In this document: piece by piece, positions 35,200-45,300 of the stretch
Layout of the letters: each line of letters opens with the position of its first letter
Numbering within the stretch: position 1 is the first letter of the stretch
Assembly (NCBI RefSeq): GCF_007830055.1
Contig: NZ_VLLE01000007.1
Coordinates: 1-64,000, forward strand
Origin: Lacibacter cauensis
Lineage (GTDB): Bacteria; Bacteroidota; Bacteroidia; Chitinophagales; Chitinophagaceae
Direction: 5' to 3'
DNA length: 64,000 bases
Position numbers and translations under genes: made by a program
Notes under the pieces: generated by a model
Databases searched by the model: none
Seen by the model: the letters and a program-made list of their open reading frames with translations, nothing else
What the model was told of the DNA's origin: nothing

Positions 35200-35267
35200 A
35201 CAATATGAAGATTTTGCAGTTGCCGGCTGGCTGGCATTAATATTGGCAGTATAAAGAAATTATCAGA

Positions 35268-35288
35268 AAGCCCCTTTGTAAGGGGCTT
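35268..35288 (+). terminator. Hairpin between the phosphatase gene and lon
   Basis: A 9-bp perfect stem (AAGCCCCTT / AAGGGGCTT) with a TGT loop lies 69 nt after the phosphatase stop. The T tail is poor, so it is either a weak terminator or part of the lon leader. Confidence 0.55.
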
Positions 35289-35306
35289 ATCTGTCAAATT
35301 GACTAA

Positions 35307-37721
35307 ATGAAATCTATGAATGAAAAGAGTTTGTTTTTGAGGCCGGGCGATGAAGATGTTGATTTTTTACCCATCATCCCTTTAAACGAAGCAGAGTCTG
35401 ATGGCGACGATATAGCAGATTTTCCTGCAGAACTGCCGATTCTTCCTTTGCGGAATACAGTCTTGTTTCCGGGTGTAGTATTGCCCATTACTGTTGGCAG
35501 AGATAAAAGTATACAAGCTGTAAACGAAGCGTACAAAGCAGATAAGTTGGTTGGTGTGGTTGCACAAAAAGACAGCAACATTGAAGACCCGACAGTGAAC
35601 GACCTGGAAGATGTTGGCACCATTGCCAAAGTGGTGAAGCTGATTAAGATGCCCGATGGTGGTACTACTGTAATCATCCAGGGCAAAAAGCGTTTCCGCA
35701 TCAACAGTATTACATCTGACGATCCGTTTTTTAAAGCCAGCATTGAAGTGTTGAATGAAGAAGCAACACCCGAAGATGACAACTTTAAAGCGATTGCAGG
35801 TTCTATAAAAGACATGGCGGCGCAGATCATTCAGCTTTCGCCAAACATTCCAAGTGAAGCTTCTATAATTCTGAAGAATATCGAGAACCCTGTTTTTCTT
35901 GTACACTTTGTAAGCAACAATCTCAACAGCGATATTAAAGAGAAACAACAGTTGCTCGAAACGCAGAATATCCGTCAGCGTGCAGAGTTGTTGTTATCGT
36001 TACTGCAAAAAGAATTGCAGTACACCGAGCTGAAGAATAAAGTAACCAACAAAACAAGAACAGAGTTAGATAAACAGCAGCGTGATTACTTTTTACAGCA
36101 ACAGTTAAAAAGTATTAAAGAAGAGTTAGGCGGCGACAGTAACGACCTGGAGATCCAGGAAATGAAGAAGAAAGCCGAAACAAAAAAATGGAGTGAAGCT
36201 GCAAAAGAAATGTTCCGCAAAGGAATTGAAAAACTAGAGCGGATGCATTCGTCAACGCCTGATTATTCGGTGGTGTACAATCATCTCGATCTGATGCTTG
36301 ATTTGCCTTGGGGCGATTACAGCGAAGATCAATACGATTTAAAAAAGGCGAAGAAAGTTTTAGATCATGATCATTACGGTATACAAAAAGTAAAAGAACG
36401 TATTCTCGAATACCTGGCCGTATTAAAACTGAAGGGCGATATGAAAAGCCCCATCCTGTGCTTACTCGGTCCTCCCGGTATTGGTAAAACATCGTTGGGT
36501 AAAAGTATTGCGAGTGCCCTTGGCCGTAAGTATGTACGTATAAGCCTTGGTGGTTTACATGATGAAAGTGAAATACGTGGTCATCGCAAAACGTATATTG
36601 GTGCAATGCCCGGTCGTATTTTACAATCGTTACGCAAAGTAAAAACGTCGAACCCGGTAATGATTCTTGATGAGATCGATAAGATCGGAAATGATTTTCG
36701 TGGCGATCCTTCAAGTGCTTTGCTGGAGTTGCTTGATCCGGAACAGAACCATACTTTCTACGACAACTATCTTGAGCTGGAATACGATCTGAGCAAAGTA
36801 TTGTTCATTGCAACTGCCAACAGTTTATCATCTATACAACCTGCTTTGCGTGATCGTTTGGAAATAATTGATCTGAGTGGTTATGCAGTTGAAGAGAAAA
36901 TAGAAATTGCAAAAAACTATCTCGTTCCTAAACAGAAAGAAGCGCATGGCTTAGAGAAGTTTTCGTTTAAAATAAGTGATACTGTATTACGCAAAGTAAT
37001 TGAAGAGTATACACGGGAAAGTGGTGTGCGTGAACTCGACAGGCAATTGGCTTCCATCATGCGTTCGCAGGCGAAGGAATATGCATTAAAAGAAAAACTG
37101 AAGCCTACGCTTACTGCAACTGATATTGAACGTATACTCGGAAAAGCACGTTACAGTAACGAACTGTATAAAACTGCAAACATGGCCGGTGTTGCTGTTG
37201 GTCTGGCATGGACAGCTGTGGGTGGCGATATTCTTTTTATTGAAACAAGTTTAACCGAAGGGAAGGGCGAGTTGCGTTTAACAGGTAACCTTGGTAATGT
37301 AATGAAGGAAAGTGCTACCACAGCGTTGAGTTACCTGCAGGCGAATTACAAAAAGCTGGGCATTAATCCCGAAGACTTTCAGAAGAAAAATATTCACCTG
37401 CATGTACCCGAAGGTGCAGTGCCAAAAGATGGACCAAGTGCAGGTATTACTATGCTGTCGGCAATCAGCAGTGCGTTTACAGGCCGCAGGGTAAAGCCCT
37501 TCCTTGCAATGACAGGCGAGATTACGTTGCGTGGGCAAGTATTGCCGGTTGGCGGTATTAAAGAAAAAATTCTGGCAGCAAAACGTGCGGGTATTAAAGA
37601 AGTAATTCTTTGCTGGCAAAACGAAAAAGATGTACAGGAAATCAATTCGCAATACATCAAGGGTATGAAGTTTCATTATGTAAAAACAATGCAACAGGTA
37701 CTGGATCTTGCATTGCTGTAA
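35307..37721 (+). CDS. lon: ATP-dependent protease Lon
   Basis: 804 residues. The N-terminal substrate domain contains ELPILPLRNTVLFPGVVLP; the AAA+ domain has Walker A GPPGIGKT (388-395), Walker B ILDEIDK (about 453) and GATANS-like sensor 1 ATANSLSSI. The protease domain has the catalytic dyad Ser711 (PKDGPSAGIT) and a Lys in GGIKEK (about 752-754). It degrades misfolded and regulatory proteins in the cytoplasm. The first Met is used; a second ATG is 3 codons in and cannot be excluded. A strong terminator follows. Confidence 0.97.
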   Translation: MKSMNEKSLFLRPGDEDVDFLPIIPLNEAESDGDDIADFPAELPILPLRNTVLFPGVVLPITVGRDKSIQAVNEAYKADKLVGVVAQKDSNIEDPTVNDLEDVGTIAKVVKLIKMPDGGTTVIIQGKKRFRINSITSDDPFFKASIEVLNEEATPEDDNFKAIAGSIKDMAAQIIQLSPNIPSEASIILKNIENPVFLVHFVSNNLNSDIKEKQQLLETQNIRQRAELLLSLLQKELQYTELKNKVTNKTRTELDKQQRDYFLQQQLKSIKEELGGDSNDLEIQEMKKKAETKKWSEAAKEMFRKGIEKLERMHSSTPDYSVVYNHLDLMLDLPWGDYSEDQYDLKKAKKVLDHDHYGIQKVKERILEYLAVLKLKGDMKSPILCLLGPPGIGKTSLGKSIASALGRKYVRISLGGLHDESEIRGHRKTYIGAMPGRILQSLRKVKTSNPVMILDEIDKIGNDFRGDPSSALLELLDPEQNHTFYDNYLELEYDLSKVLFIATANSLSSIQPALRDRLEIIDLSGYAVEEKIEIAKNYLVPKQKEAHGLEKFSFKISDTVLRKVIEEYTRESGVRELDRQLASIMRSQAKEYALKEKLKPTLTATDIERILGKARYSNELYKTANMAGVAVGLAWTAVGGDILFIETSLTEGKGELRLTGNLGNVMKESATTALSYLQANYKKLGINPEDFQKKNIHLHVPEGAVPKDGPSAGITMLSAISSAFTGRRVKPFLAMTGEITLRGQVLPVGGIKEKILAAKRAGIKEVILCWQNEKDVQEINSQYIKGMKFHYVKTMQQVLDLALL

Positions 37722-37819
37722 TTTTTTTTACAGCTTTTGTGAACTAATTTTTTTCTGCCCTGTTATTATTGCAACGAACACGAATTATTTCATGTTGGTT
37801 GTTTTAAGGGTTAAAGACA

Positions 37820-37849
37820 TTCCCCCATTTCAATGGGGGAAATTTTTTT
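37820..37849 (+). terminator. Terminator after lon
   Basis: TTCCCCCAT pairs with ATGGGGGAA around a 4-nt TTCA loop, followed by seven Ts. It lies about 100 nt after the lon stop. Confidence 0.9.
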
Positions 37850-37909
37850 ATCGGCAGTTCTGTCTGCAGTCTTACTCTTTTCTGTTTAAATTACAGCATT
37901 GAAAATGTT

Positions 37910-38974
37910 ATGCGTGCTGTTGTTTGTTTAATCTTTTTACTATGTAGTACTGCTCAGTTGCCTGCACAAACTCTGGGTGGACAGAGTGCGTATAATTTTT
38001 TAAAGTTTCCGGCATCGCCACAAGTCTCCGCATTAGGAGGTATTAATGTGAGTAATGTGTCGAACGATCTGTCGCTTGCCTTCAGCAATCCTGCACAACT
38101 CGATTCGGCCATGCATACGCAAATGGTAGCCAATTTTAACGCATTATATGCAGGAGTGAAAAATCTGCATTGGATGATGGCTTTCCGTAATGCAAAACTC
38201 CAAACCAATTTTGCAGCCGGTATTTTGTATTTCGATTATGGAACTACCATGCAAACAGATGCGTCCGGAAACATTGAAGGCACTTATCGTCCACGTGATT
38301 TTGTTGTGCAGCTGATGGCCAGCCGGGAATACCTCAACCGTTGGAAATACGGCGTATCATTAAAATTCTTAGCCAGTAATTATGGTCCTTACCGTTCGTC
38401 TGCAATTGCTGCAGATGTAGGTGTGTTGTATCGTGATACGGCTAATTTTTTGCAGACAAGTGTTGTGGCGGTGAATATGGGTGGACAGTTGAAGCGTTAT
38501 AACCCTGCCGAGCCGGAAGAACTTCCATTCGATTTACAGGTTGGTATATCGAAACGATTGGCAAAAGCGCCCATCCGTTTTTCGTTAACCGCACATCATC
38601 TGCATCGTTTCAACATTATGTACAACGACACGCTGTTTAACAATGAAAATGGATTTGAAAATGCATCTGCAAAGAAGTTCACATTCGATAAATTGTTTCA
38701 GCACTTTGTTTTCTCTACACAAATTCTCATTGGTGGGAGGGTAGAAGTAACTGCTGGTTTTAATGTGTTGCGTAACCAGGAACTGAAAGTAACTACAGGT
38801 GGGAATGGTTTAACCGGATTTTCGTTAGGTGCAGGTGTGTTGTTTTCGAAACTGCAGTTGCGTTATGCACGAACTTATTTTCAAAACAATGTTGCGTATA
38901 ATCAGCTGGGCTTAACCATGCCGTTGAACCAATATTTTGGCTTGGGTAGTTGGGGAGAAAAAGTAGGATGGTGA
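37910..38974 (+). CDS. porQ: Type IX secretion protein PorQ
   Basis: 354 residues with a signal peptide (to about LPAQT). The family pattern GGQSAYNFLKFPASPQVSALGG followed by LAFSNPAQLD and many alternating beta strands ending in a barrel-like C-terminus identifies PorQ, a FadL-like outer-membrane protein. With PorU, PorV and PorZ it forms the attachment complex that removes the C-terminal sorting domain and anchors T9SS cargo. At least two such cargos are encoded here (3-1988 and 42328-46410). Other Por genes are not in the window, as is common because T9SS genes are scattered. Confidence 0.92.
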   Translation: MRAVVCLIFLLCSTAQLPAQTLGGQSAYNFLKFPASPQVSALGGINVSNVSNDLSLAFSNPAQLDSAMHTQMVANFNALYAGVKNLHWMMAFRNAKLQTNFAAGILYFDYGTTMQTDASGNIEGTYRPRDFVVQLMASREYLNRWKYGVSLKFLASNYGPYRSSAIAADVGVLYRDTANFLQTSVVAVNMGGQLKRYNPAEPEELPFDLQVGISKRLAKAPIRFSLTAHHLHRFNIMYNDTLFNNENGFENASAKKFTFDKLFQHFVFSTQILIGGRVEVTAGFNVLRNQELKVTTGGNGLTGFSLGAGVLFSKLQLRYARTYFQNNVAYNQLGLTMPLNQYFGLGSWGEKVGW

Positions 38975-38985
38975 GGAGAGGTAAA

Positions 38986-39035
38986 CCCTGAGCGAAGTCG
39001 AAGGGCGGTGAAATATATCGAGCGCTAGTCGAGAT
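38986..39035 (+). repeat. REP-like pair of short palindromic elements
   Basis: CCCTGAGCGAAGTCGAAGGG (38986-39005) is an imperfect palindrome with a sequence I recognise as a recurrent intergenic element in many bacteria. It is followed by a second imperfect palindrome (39017-39035) built on ATCGAGCGCTAGTCGAGAT. They sit between two convergent genes, porQ and the CPBP gene. Confidence 0.65.
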
Positions 39036-39053
39036 GGACAAAACTGAAACCAC

Positions 39054-39725
39054 TCAGGAAGCATCCGCTTTTATTTTATCGCCGAAGAGTAATTCAACAA
39101 GTACATTGTAAATAAAATGCGCAATCATCGGCAGCAATAATCCTCCGCTTAGTAAAACCAACAATTGAAAACCGATCGCAAATGGAATAATCTGTACAAT
39201 CGCTTTTTCTCCTTGTGTTCCATGACCGAAAGCAAATACAACCGCACTCAGCACCGCAGCGATCCACCAAATATTTTCTACATAATCGCCCACCATCTGA
39301 AACAAGACGCCACGGTAAATATATTCTTCGCAAAAAGCCGCAACAACGCAAGCGAGAATCCATACAAAGCGTTCAAGATTGGTATCGGGTAAAATATGAT
39401 GCAGCGTGCCACCATCTTCTTTTTCTTTCGAGAATTTTTGCGACAGCCATGCGATCGTTAAAGCAACCACAATCAAAGCAACAGCAGCACCAACCGATTG
39501 TAACGTAAAGCTGCTTTTAAATGAAATAGTTATTTCTTCACTTCGTGCGGCAAAAAAAGCAAGCGTGCATAAGATAACCTGCATAATAACAGACTGCATG
39601 TACACCGGAATTTTTGCCAGCTGCACACCTTCCATTTCGGCTTCCATTTTACGGATGTTCTTATAGCTCTGCGCTGTAAGAAACGGAAGACCTGCGGCAA
39701 TAATAATCATGAACAATAAACTCAT
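39054..39725 (-). CDS. CPBP-family intramembrane metalloprotease
   Basis: 223 residues from the ATG at 39725. The start overlaps the coaE stop in an ATGA, which indicates translational coupling; a longer frame to 39824 would run inside coaE and is rejected. Six or more membrane helices carry the CPBP/Abi motifs: motif 1 CEEYIYRGVLFQ (EExxxR), motif 2 AFGHGTQG and motif 3 MIAHFIYN. Members are prenyl-endopeptidase-like or bacteriocin-immunity proteases; the substrate here is unknown. It is last in the nusB-yajC-coaE cluster. Confidence 0.88.
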   Translation of the reverse strand: MSLLFMIIIAAGLPFLTAQSYKNIRKMEAEMEGVQLAKIPVYMQSVIMQVILCTLAFFAARSEEITISFKSSFTLQSVGAAVALIVVALTIAWLSQKFSKEKEDGGTLHHILPDTNLERFVWILACVVAAFCEEYIYRGVLFQMVGDYVENIWWIAAVLSAVVFAFGHGTQGEKAIVQIIPFAIGFQLLVLLSGGLLLPMIAHFIYNVLVELLFGDKIKADAS

Positions 39726-40324
39726 AGGGTAGCCTCCTTTGCTTTTTGTAAAAGCTGTTCGTGCAATGCAGTAATCTGTGGCAACAGTAATTGCTGATCG
39801 TTGTTGTGTAATACAAAGTCGCACAATTTCATTTTCAACTGCTCGTCTATTTGATTAGCCATTCTGCGTTTTACTTCTTCTGCAGTTACATGATCACGGT
39901 CCATTACACGTTTCAGGCGCACTGTTAACGGAGCTGTTACACCAATAACATAATCCAGTCCTTCTGCAGTACCGCTTTCAAAAAGCAATGCTGCTTCTTT
40001 AATAACATACGGTGCTGTTTGTTTGGTAAACCATGCTTTGGCATCTGCAATGGTTGCAGGGTGTACGAGGCTGTTGAGTACTGCAAGCTTTTCTTTGTTG
40101 TTGAAAACAATTGCAGCAAGATGTTTGCGGTTCAGCTCACCGTTTTCGAAGTAGGTGTCTTTACCAAACTCAGCAATAAGCTGCTGCTTTAATGCTTCAT
40201 TGGTATTCATCAGTTGCTTTGCAGCATCATCGGCATAATAAACAGGTATGCCCAGTACTTCCAGTACTTTGGCAACAGTGGTTTTACCACTGCCGATACC
40301 GCCTGTTAAACCGATTTTCAACAT
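39722..40324 (-). CDS. coaE: Dephospho-CoA kinase
   Basis: 200 residues. P-loop GLTGGIGSGKTTVAKVL (residues 5-20), then VYYADDAAKQLM, HPATIADAKAW and the arginine-bearing lid RVMDRDHVTAEEVKRRM. It carries out the last step of coenzyme A synthesis, phosphorylating the ribose 3'-OH. It shares the minus-strand cluster with nusB, DUF1573 and yajC, a common arrangement in Bacteroidota, and overlaps the CPBP gene by 4 nt. Confidence 0.96.
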   Translation of the reverse strand: MLKIGLTGGIGSGKTTVAKVLEVLGIPVYYADDAAKQLMNTNEALKQQLIAEFGKDTYFENGELNRKHLAAIVFNNKEKLAVLNSLVHPATIADAKAWFTKQTAPYVIKEAALLFESGTAEGLDYVIGVTAPLTVRLKRVMDRDHVTAEEVKRRMANQIDEQLKMKLCDFVLHNNDQQLLLPQITALHEQLLQKAKEATL

Positions 40325-40338
40325 TGTATATTTCTTTA

Positions 40339-40425
40339 AAAGCCGATAGCCGATAGTTGTTAGTAGTTAGCCCGAAACACATCGACTATCTCACTAATAA
40401 CTACCGGCTATCTGTTATCGGCTTT
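40339..40425 (-). repeat. Inverted quasi-tandem repeat between yajC and coaE
   Basis: AAAGCCGATA (40339-40348) pairs perfectly with TATCGGCTTT (40416-40425), and further units (GCCGATAG, GTTGTTAGTAGTTAG on the left; CTAATAACTACCGG, GGCTATCTG on the right) continue the pairing with some mismatches. Units are about 7-8 nt. Confidence 0.75.
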
Positions 40426-40427
40426 GA

Positions 40428-40760
40428 TTATTTTTTCTCGTCTGCAGTTTTGTTGATCTGCTTAGTCCAGTCTAAACTGATTGAACTTTTTTCGATCTTA
40501 ATGTAACTGCCGGGATTAATTTCCAAAGAAAGTGTACCGTCTTCGTTTACTTTGTTAATTACACCATGAATACCTGCAATGGTTACAACTTTATCACCTT
40601 TTTGCAGATCATCAATGAACTTCTTTTGCTCTTTTGCTTTTTTAGCTTGCGGGCGAATCATGAATAACCAGAAAACAACAATCATTAAACCAAGAAATAC
40701 TAACTGAATACTTCCGCCACCTGATTTCGGATCGCCTGCGAATAATAGAAATTGATACAT
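40428..40760 (-). CDS. yajC: Preprotein translocase accessory subunit YajC
   Basis: 110 residues, one membrane helix (about 18-38, LVFLGLMIVVFWLFMIRPQ) followed by the conserved RPQAKKAKEQKKFIDDLQKG and the SH3-like GDKVVTIAGIHGVINKV. YajC associates with SecDF and the SecYEG holotranslocon. It lies 11 nt downstream of the DUF1573 lipoprotein gene in the nusB cluster, the usual arrangement in this phylum. Confidence 0.94.
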   Translation of the reverse strand: MYQFLLFAGDPKSGGGSIQLVFLGLMIVVFWLFMIRPQAKKAKEQKKFIDDLQKGDKVVTIAGIHGVINKVNEDGTLSLEINPGSYIKIEKSSISLDWTKQINKTADEKK

Positions 40761-40771
40761 GTTTATTTGTT

Positions 40772-41212
40772 TTATTTTTTAGGAAGTACCTCACCTTCAA
40801 AGAACAAGGTTGCGATGCCCTCTTTTGTATTTGCCTGAACAGTTAAATTCTTTATTGCTTTACCTACACGGCCTTCGCTGTTAAACTCAGCTGTAATTTT
40901 TCCTTCAGCACCCGGAGCAATAGGTTCTTCGGGTTTAGCAGGTACGGTACAACCGCAGCTGGCCTGTACGTTAGAAATGATCAGTGGCTTTGTGCCCGTG
41001 TTTTTAAAATGAAAAGTGATGATCACTTTTTCCCCGTCTACCACTTTGCCGAAATTCTGTGAAGAATCAAGCCATTGTACGGTGGTTAAGTTTTCTGCAT
41101 CTACAGCGGCTGTGCCGTTTGTTGTTGCATCGGGTGCTGCAACTTTTTTATCGTTGCTGCCGCAGGATGCGAGCAGTACAACCAATGCAGATAAAACAAT
41201 CAATTGTTTCAT
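40772..41212 (-). CDS. DUF1573 lipoprotein
   Basis: 146 residues from the ATG at 41212, chosen because a lipoprotein signal (MKQLIVLSALVVLLASC) begins there; an upstream extension would lack a signal and run toward nusB. The DUF1573 core is VQWLDSSQNFGKVVDGE, FHFKNTGTKPLIISNVQASC and GCTVPAKPEEPIAPGAEGKI, an Ig-like fold with a Cys pair. Function is unknown. The gene lies between nusB and yajC, a strongly conserved neighbourhood. Confidence 0.9.
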   Translation of the reverse strand: MKQLIVLSALVVLLASCGSNDKKVAAPDATTNGTAAVDAENLTTVQWLDSSQNFGKVVDGEKVIITFHFKNTGTKPLIISNVQASCGCTVPAKPEEPIAPGAEGKITAEFNSEGRVGKAIKNLTVQANTKEGIATLFFEGEVLPKK

Positions 41213-41258
41213 ATTCAGATTGAGTTTATAAGATTGCAAATGTAATGGAAAGCTTTTA

Positions 41259-42185
41259 CTAAGATTTCTTAAAAGATACTTTGTGCAGCTTGTTTTGGGT
41301 AGCCAGGTCTTTATGAATGCTGTCCAGGATACCATTTACGAAATGACCACTTTGTGGTGTACTGTAATCTTTTGCCAGGTCGATGTATTCGTTAATAGTA
41401 ACCTTTGGCGGAATGGTTTCGAAAAACAGGAACTCGCAAATGCCCATGCGCATCAAAATCATATCCAGTGCAGCTGTACGCTCGGGGTCCCAGTTCTGCA
41501 GTTTTTCTTTGATGTAGTCATCGCAGACTTCTTCTTTTTCAATAACACTCAGTAACAGATCTTTCGCAAATTTTAATTTTTCGTTACCTACAAATTGCTG
41601 AAAATCGCCCGATTGTGGTTTTTGCAGCAGGTTCAGCATCAGCAAATTCATCATATCTGCATCATCTTCCCAATGTAAAAAGCGCTCCTCAACAAAGCTG
41701 ATGAAGTCTTCGTTGGGCAGCATCAGATCGGTAAAAATGAATTCGATGATCTCTTTTTCCTTTTTCTTTTCTCTGCCTTCCACCTGGATGTATTCTTTGT
41801 ACAGGTCGGAAGCAACCAGTTCGCTGTACAGTTTTTTGATCCAGTCTTCACCTCCGAGTAATTCGGGTTTTATTTCGGCCAGTACCTTTACGAAAGATGG
41901 CTGTTCCAGTATTTGCCATAAAAGCTGGTTGCCCGCAATTTTTGTGTTTACGGCCAGGTCGGCAGCAGTAGGTAAATGCTTCGAAGCCCGCTGCCTGGCA
42001 TTAGTTTCGGCATAACGTGCTGTTTCGGTCAGTATGTAAATAAGGAAAACAAAAAGCTGGCGGCTTTGGTCGATGTGCTTATCGAGCGTACGGATGGCTT
42101 CCTCTTTGGTAATATCGCCTTCCCTTGTAAAACAGGTATAAAGCGTTTGCATCACCTTTACCCGTATGTTTCTTCTGCTGATCAT
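41259..42185 (-). CDS. nusB: Transcription antitermination factor NusB, long form
   Basis: 308 residues, about twice the E. coli length, as in most Bacteroidota. The N-terminal MISRRNIRVKVMQTLYTCF is NusB-like (usually RRxAREaALQxLY), and the C-terminal 140 residues hold the helical NusB fold ending ATPKVTINEYIDLAKDYS-like (here PPKVTINEYIDLAKDYSTP) and FVNGILDSI. The insertion in the middle is charged and helical. NusB with NusE (S10, encoded here) binds boxA in rRNA leaders. It is first in the minus-strand cluster, with a perfect -7 box at 42211-42218. Confidence 0.95.
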   Translation of the reverse strand: MISRRNIRVKVMQTLYTCFTREGDITKEEAIRTLDKHIDQSRQLFVFLIYILTETARYAETNARQRASKHLPTAADLAVNTKIAGNQLLWQILEQPSFVKVLAEIKPELLGGEDWIKKLYSELVASDLYKEYIQVEGREKKKEKEIIEFIFTDLMLPNEDFISFVEERFLHWEDDADMMNLLMLNLLQKPQSGDFQQFVGNEKLKFAKDLLLSVIEKEEVCDDYIKEKLQNWDPERTAALDMILMRMGICEFLFFETIPPKVTINEYIDLAKDYSTPQSGHFVNGILDSIHKDLATQNKLHKVSFKKS

Positions 42186-42210
42186 TCTAAAGAACTTTAT
42201 TGAAATACGG

Positions 42211-42218
42211 CAAAGATA
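42211..42218 (-). promoter_or_regulatory. -7 promoter box of the nusB cluster
   Basis: Read on the minus strand the bases are TATCTTTG, a perfect -7 match 26 nt upstream of the nusB start. A -33 TTTG at the expected spacing is not evident. Confidence 0.6.
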
Positions 42219-42327
42219 AGCATTGCTTTCCCTTAAATTTGACAGATAGCGATTTTTTAAATTTCACCAACGTAAAAAGCAGGCTGTTCAAGTATTCGTA
42301 AAACCGGCCACTGCCTTTAGAAAAAGC

Positions 42328-45300
42328 ATGAGACGTATTACTACTATTTTAGTTTTAGTGGCATTAACGGGTTTAGCCGGGTGCCGTTTTTCTTCCAACA
42401 AAATTGTTGCCGAGAAATATGAAACCCGCAATGAAGAAGAGGATGAAAAGGAAGATGGTTTGCGGGAATCGCAGGAGATGGATTTTGAAATGATTAGAGA
42501 TAACAGGTTAGGTTATATACCGGCTGAGCGTCTTGTAAGGGCTTATGATAATATTTATCAGGCCAGAAGGGCGGGGCGTTATCCGGCAAGACTTACTGCT
42601 TTAAATTGGGTTGAGCGTGGTCCAAACAGTAATACTATCGGGCCCAGCAATGGCAACACCAGAGGCATAACAGGTTCGGTGGTGAGCGGTCGTATGCGAG
42701 CTGTACATGTAGATCTAAATGACCCCACCAACAAAACGGTTTGGGCTGCCAGTGTCAGTGGTGGTCTTTGGAAAACGACTAACATTGCCGCCAACCCTGC
42801 CAATTGGGTACTGGTAAACGATTTTTTAGGCAACCTCGCTATCTCAAGTATCTGCCAAAATCCTGTAAATAAAAACATCCTGTATTTTGCCACAGGGGAA
42901 CGCAATGGAAATATTGATGCTGTAAGAGGTGGGGGTGTATGGAAAAGTATCAACAATGGAGATACGTGGGAACTTTTACCTTCCACTACCGGCTTCTGGA
43001 ATGTTTCCAAGGTTGTATGTGATGCTGCAGGGAACGTTTATGTTGGTACGAATGGTAATGGAAGAGGCTTGCAGCGTTCAACCGACGGAGGTACTACGTG
43101 GACCAATATCACCCCTTCAAATCTGGGGTTACTCAATGCAAGCACAGGCCAATATGTTCCCAGTACAGCCATTACAGATATTAAAGTAAGTAGTACCGGG
43201 CGTATGCATGTTACAATGAGTAGTACCGGGGCAGAAGGATCTTATTATACCGATGCGCCGGCTACAGTTACTTCGGCTTCGTGGTCTGTACCATCACTTC
43301 CTATAACCAATCTTTCTCTCAATTGCGAAATCGCAGTTGCAGGAAATGTTTTGTATGCTTTGCCCGAAAGATCGGGAGGTTTTACACCGCAGATATTTAA
43401 ATCAACCGATGGTGGAGTAACATGGGCTGCTACCGCAACATCTCCACCCGGCACCGCAACAGAGCCAACAATTAATGCTGGCCAGGGCTGGTATGATCTT
43501 GCAATAGGCATAGATCCTGCTAATCCGGATATTGTAGTTGCAGGTGGTTTGAATTTTTACCGCACAACAGATGGAGGTGCTACTTGGTCACAGATTACCC
43601 GTTGGGTGGGCACATCTTTGAACTATGTGCATGCCGATCATCACGGTGTGTTTTGGAATGGCAGCCAGGTGCTTTTATCTACCGACGGAGGAATCTTTTA
43701 CTCCGATAATAACGGACTCAGTTATACAGAAAGAAACGTTGGGATCCGGACGCTGCAATTTTATTCATGTGCAATACACCCCGTTAGCACAAACTACCTG
43801 TTAGGTGGAACACAGGATAATGGCTCTCATTCGCTCAACAATGCAGGTATGGGTGCCAGTATTGAAGTGCATGGTGGTGATGGTGGCTTTACACATATTG
43901 ACGAAGATGAGCCGCAGTACCAGTTTTCTGCAACTACCCGCAGCCAGTACAGACGAAGCGTAAACAACGGAGTTAATTGGGCCGGAATAACTTTTTCTTC
44001 AACTATTGGGCAGTTTATCAATCCTACAGATTACGACGATATTAATAACCGCATGTACTGCAGTGCTGGTGCAGGTTCTTTTGTGCGTTGGGATAATCCG
44101 CAAACGGGTAGCAGCTTTACTACCGTTTCGGTTTTGTCTGCTACATCCAATTCAATACGTAGTTTTAAAGTATCACCCTATACGCCTAACAGAGTGTTTA
44201 TGGGAACTGCAGGCGGGGCAATTGTTCGGGTAGATAATGCAGATGCGGTTTCTCCAACTGCTGTTAACATAACAGGTGCAGGTATGCCCCAGGTGAACAA
44301 TAATATTATAAGCTGTGTCAATACAGGGTCAAGTGATAATAGTTTGATTGCAACTTATTCCAACTATGGATTGCAACATGTGTGGTATACGATCGATGGT
44401 GGAACCACATGGATGAATGTGCAGGGCGATCTGCCGGATATTCCTGTACGCTGGGCAATGTTTCATCCTGATAGCGATGATAAAGCGATTATTGCAACGG
44501 AAATGGGTATTTTCGAAACGGATAATTTAAATGGAGTTTCAACTGTTTGGGTGCAGAATAGCTCTTTTCCGAATGTAAAAACCAACATGCTGCAGTATCG
44601 CTACTCCGACAGAACTCTCTTAGCGGCAACCCATGGAAGAGGGTTATGGACCACTGTTGTTCCAACATCAAACCCGAAAATCCGTTTTGCTTCTTCTTAT
44701 ACATACAGTAAACCAGTTGACGAGACTACAGCTGCAACCGATGGCTGTCGTGGATACAGAGATATTACGCTTAACATGAATATTGATGCTGCTCCTGCCG
44801 GCAATGCTGTGGTTACTTTAAGCGTAGGAACAGGAGGGAGCACTGCGGTTGAAGGTGTAGACTATGATATTACAACCAATAGCAATTTTACAACACCGTC
44901 TAAAACATTACAGTTTGTAAACGGGAGTGCAGCACAGATGCCTGTAACTGTTCGTATTTATGATGATGCAGCTGTTGAAGGCAGTGAATTTTTTGTGATC
45001 AATTACAGCGTTGGCGGATCAACTAACGCCATTGCAGATGCCGGAGGTAAGTACACTGTTTATATTGGCGATAATGACGCTGCTCCGCAATCAAGCTCTT
45101 CTGTCAATTTCACTATTGGTAATGGTGCGTATGGTTCTTATATACAACCCTTACGAGGCCAGTTTGCAAAATCAAAAAGTCAGTATTTGTACACTGCTGC
45201 CGAACTTACCGCAGCTGGTTTTGTGGCAGGGCCTGTAAATGCTATCAGCATTAATGTGGCTTCAAAAGCTACAACACAAGGATACAGCAACTTCAATGTT

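Noticed and set aside
39726-39824. Longer N-terminus of the CPBP protease
   Set aside because: It lies inside the coaE coding frame; the ATGA overlap at 39722-39725 gives a standard coupled start.
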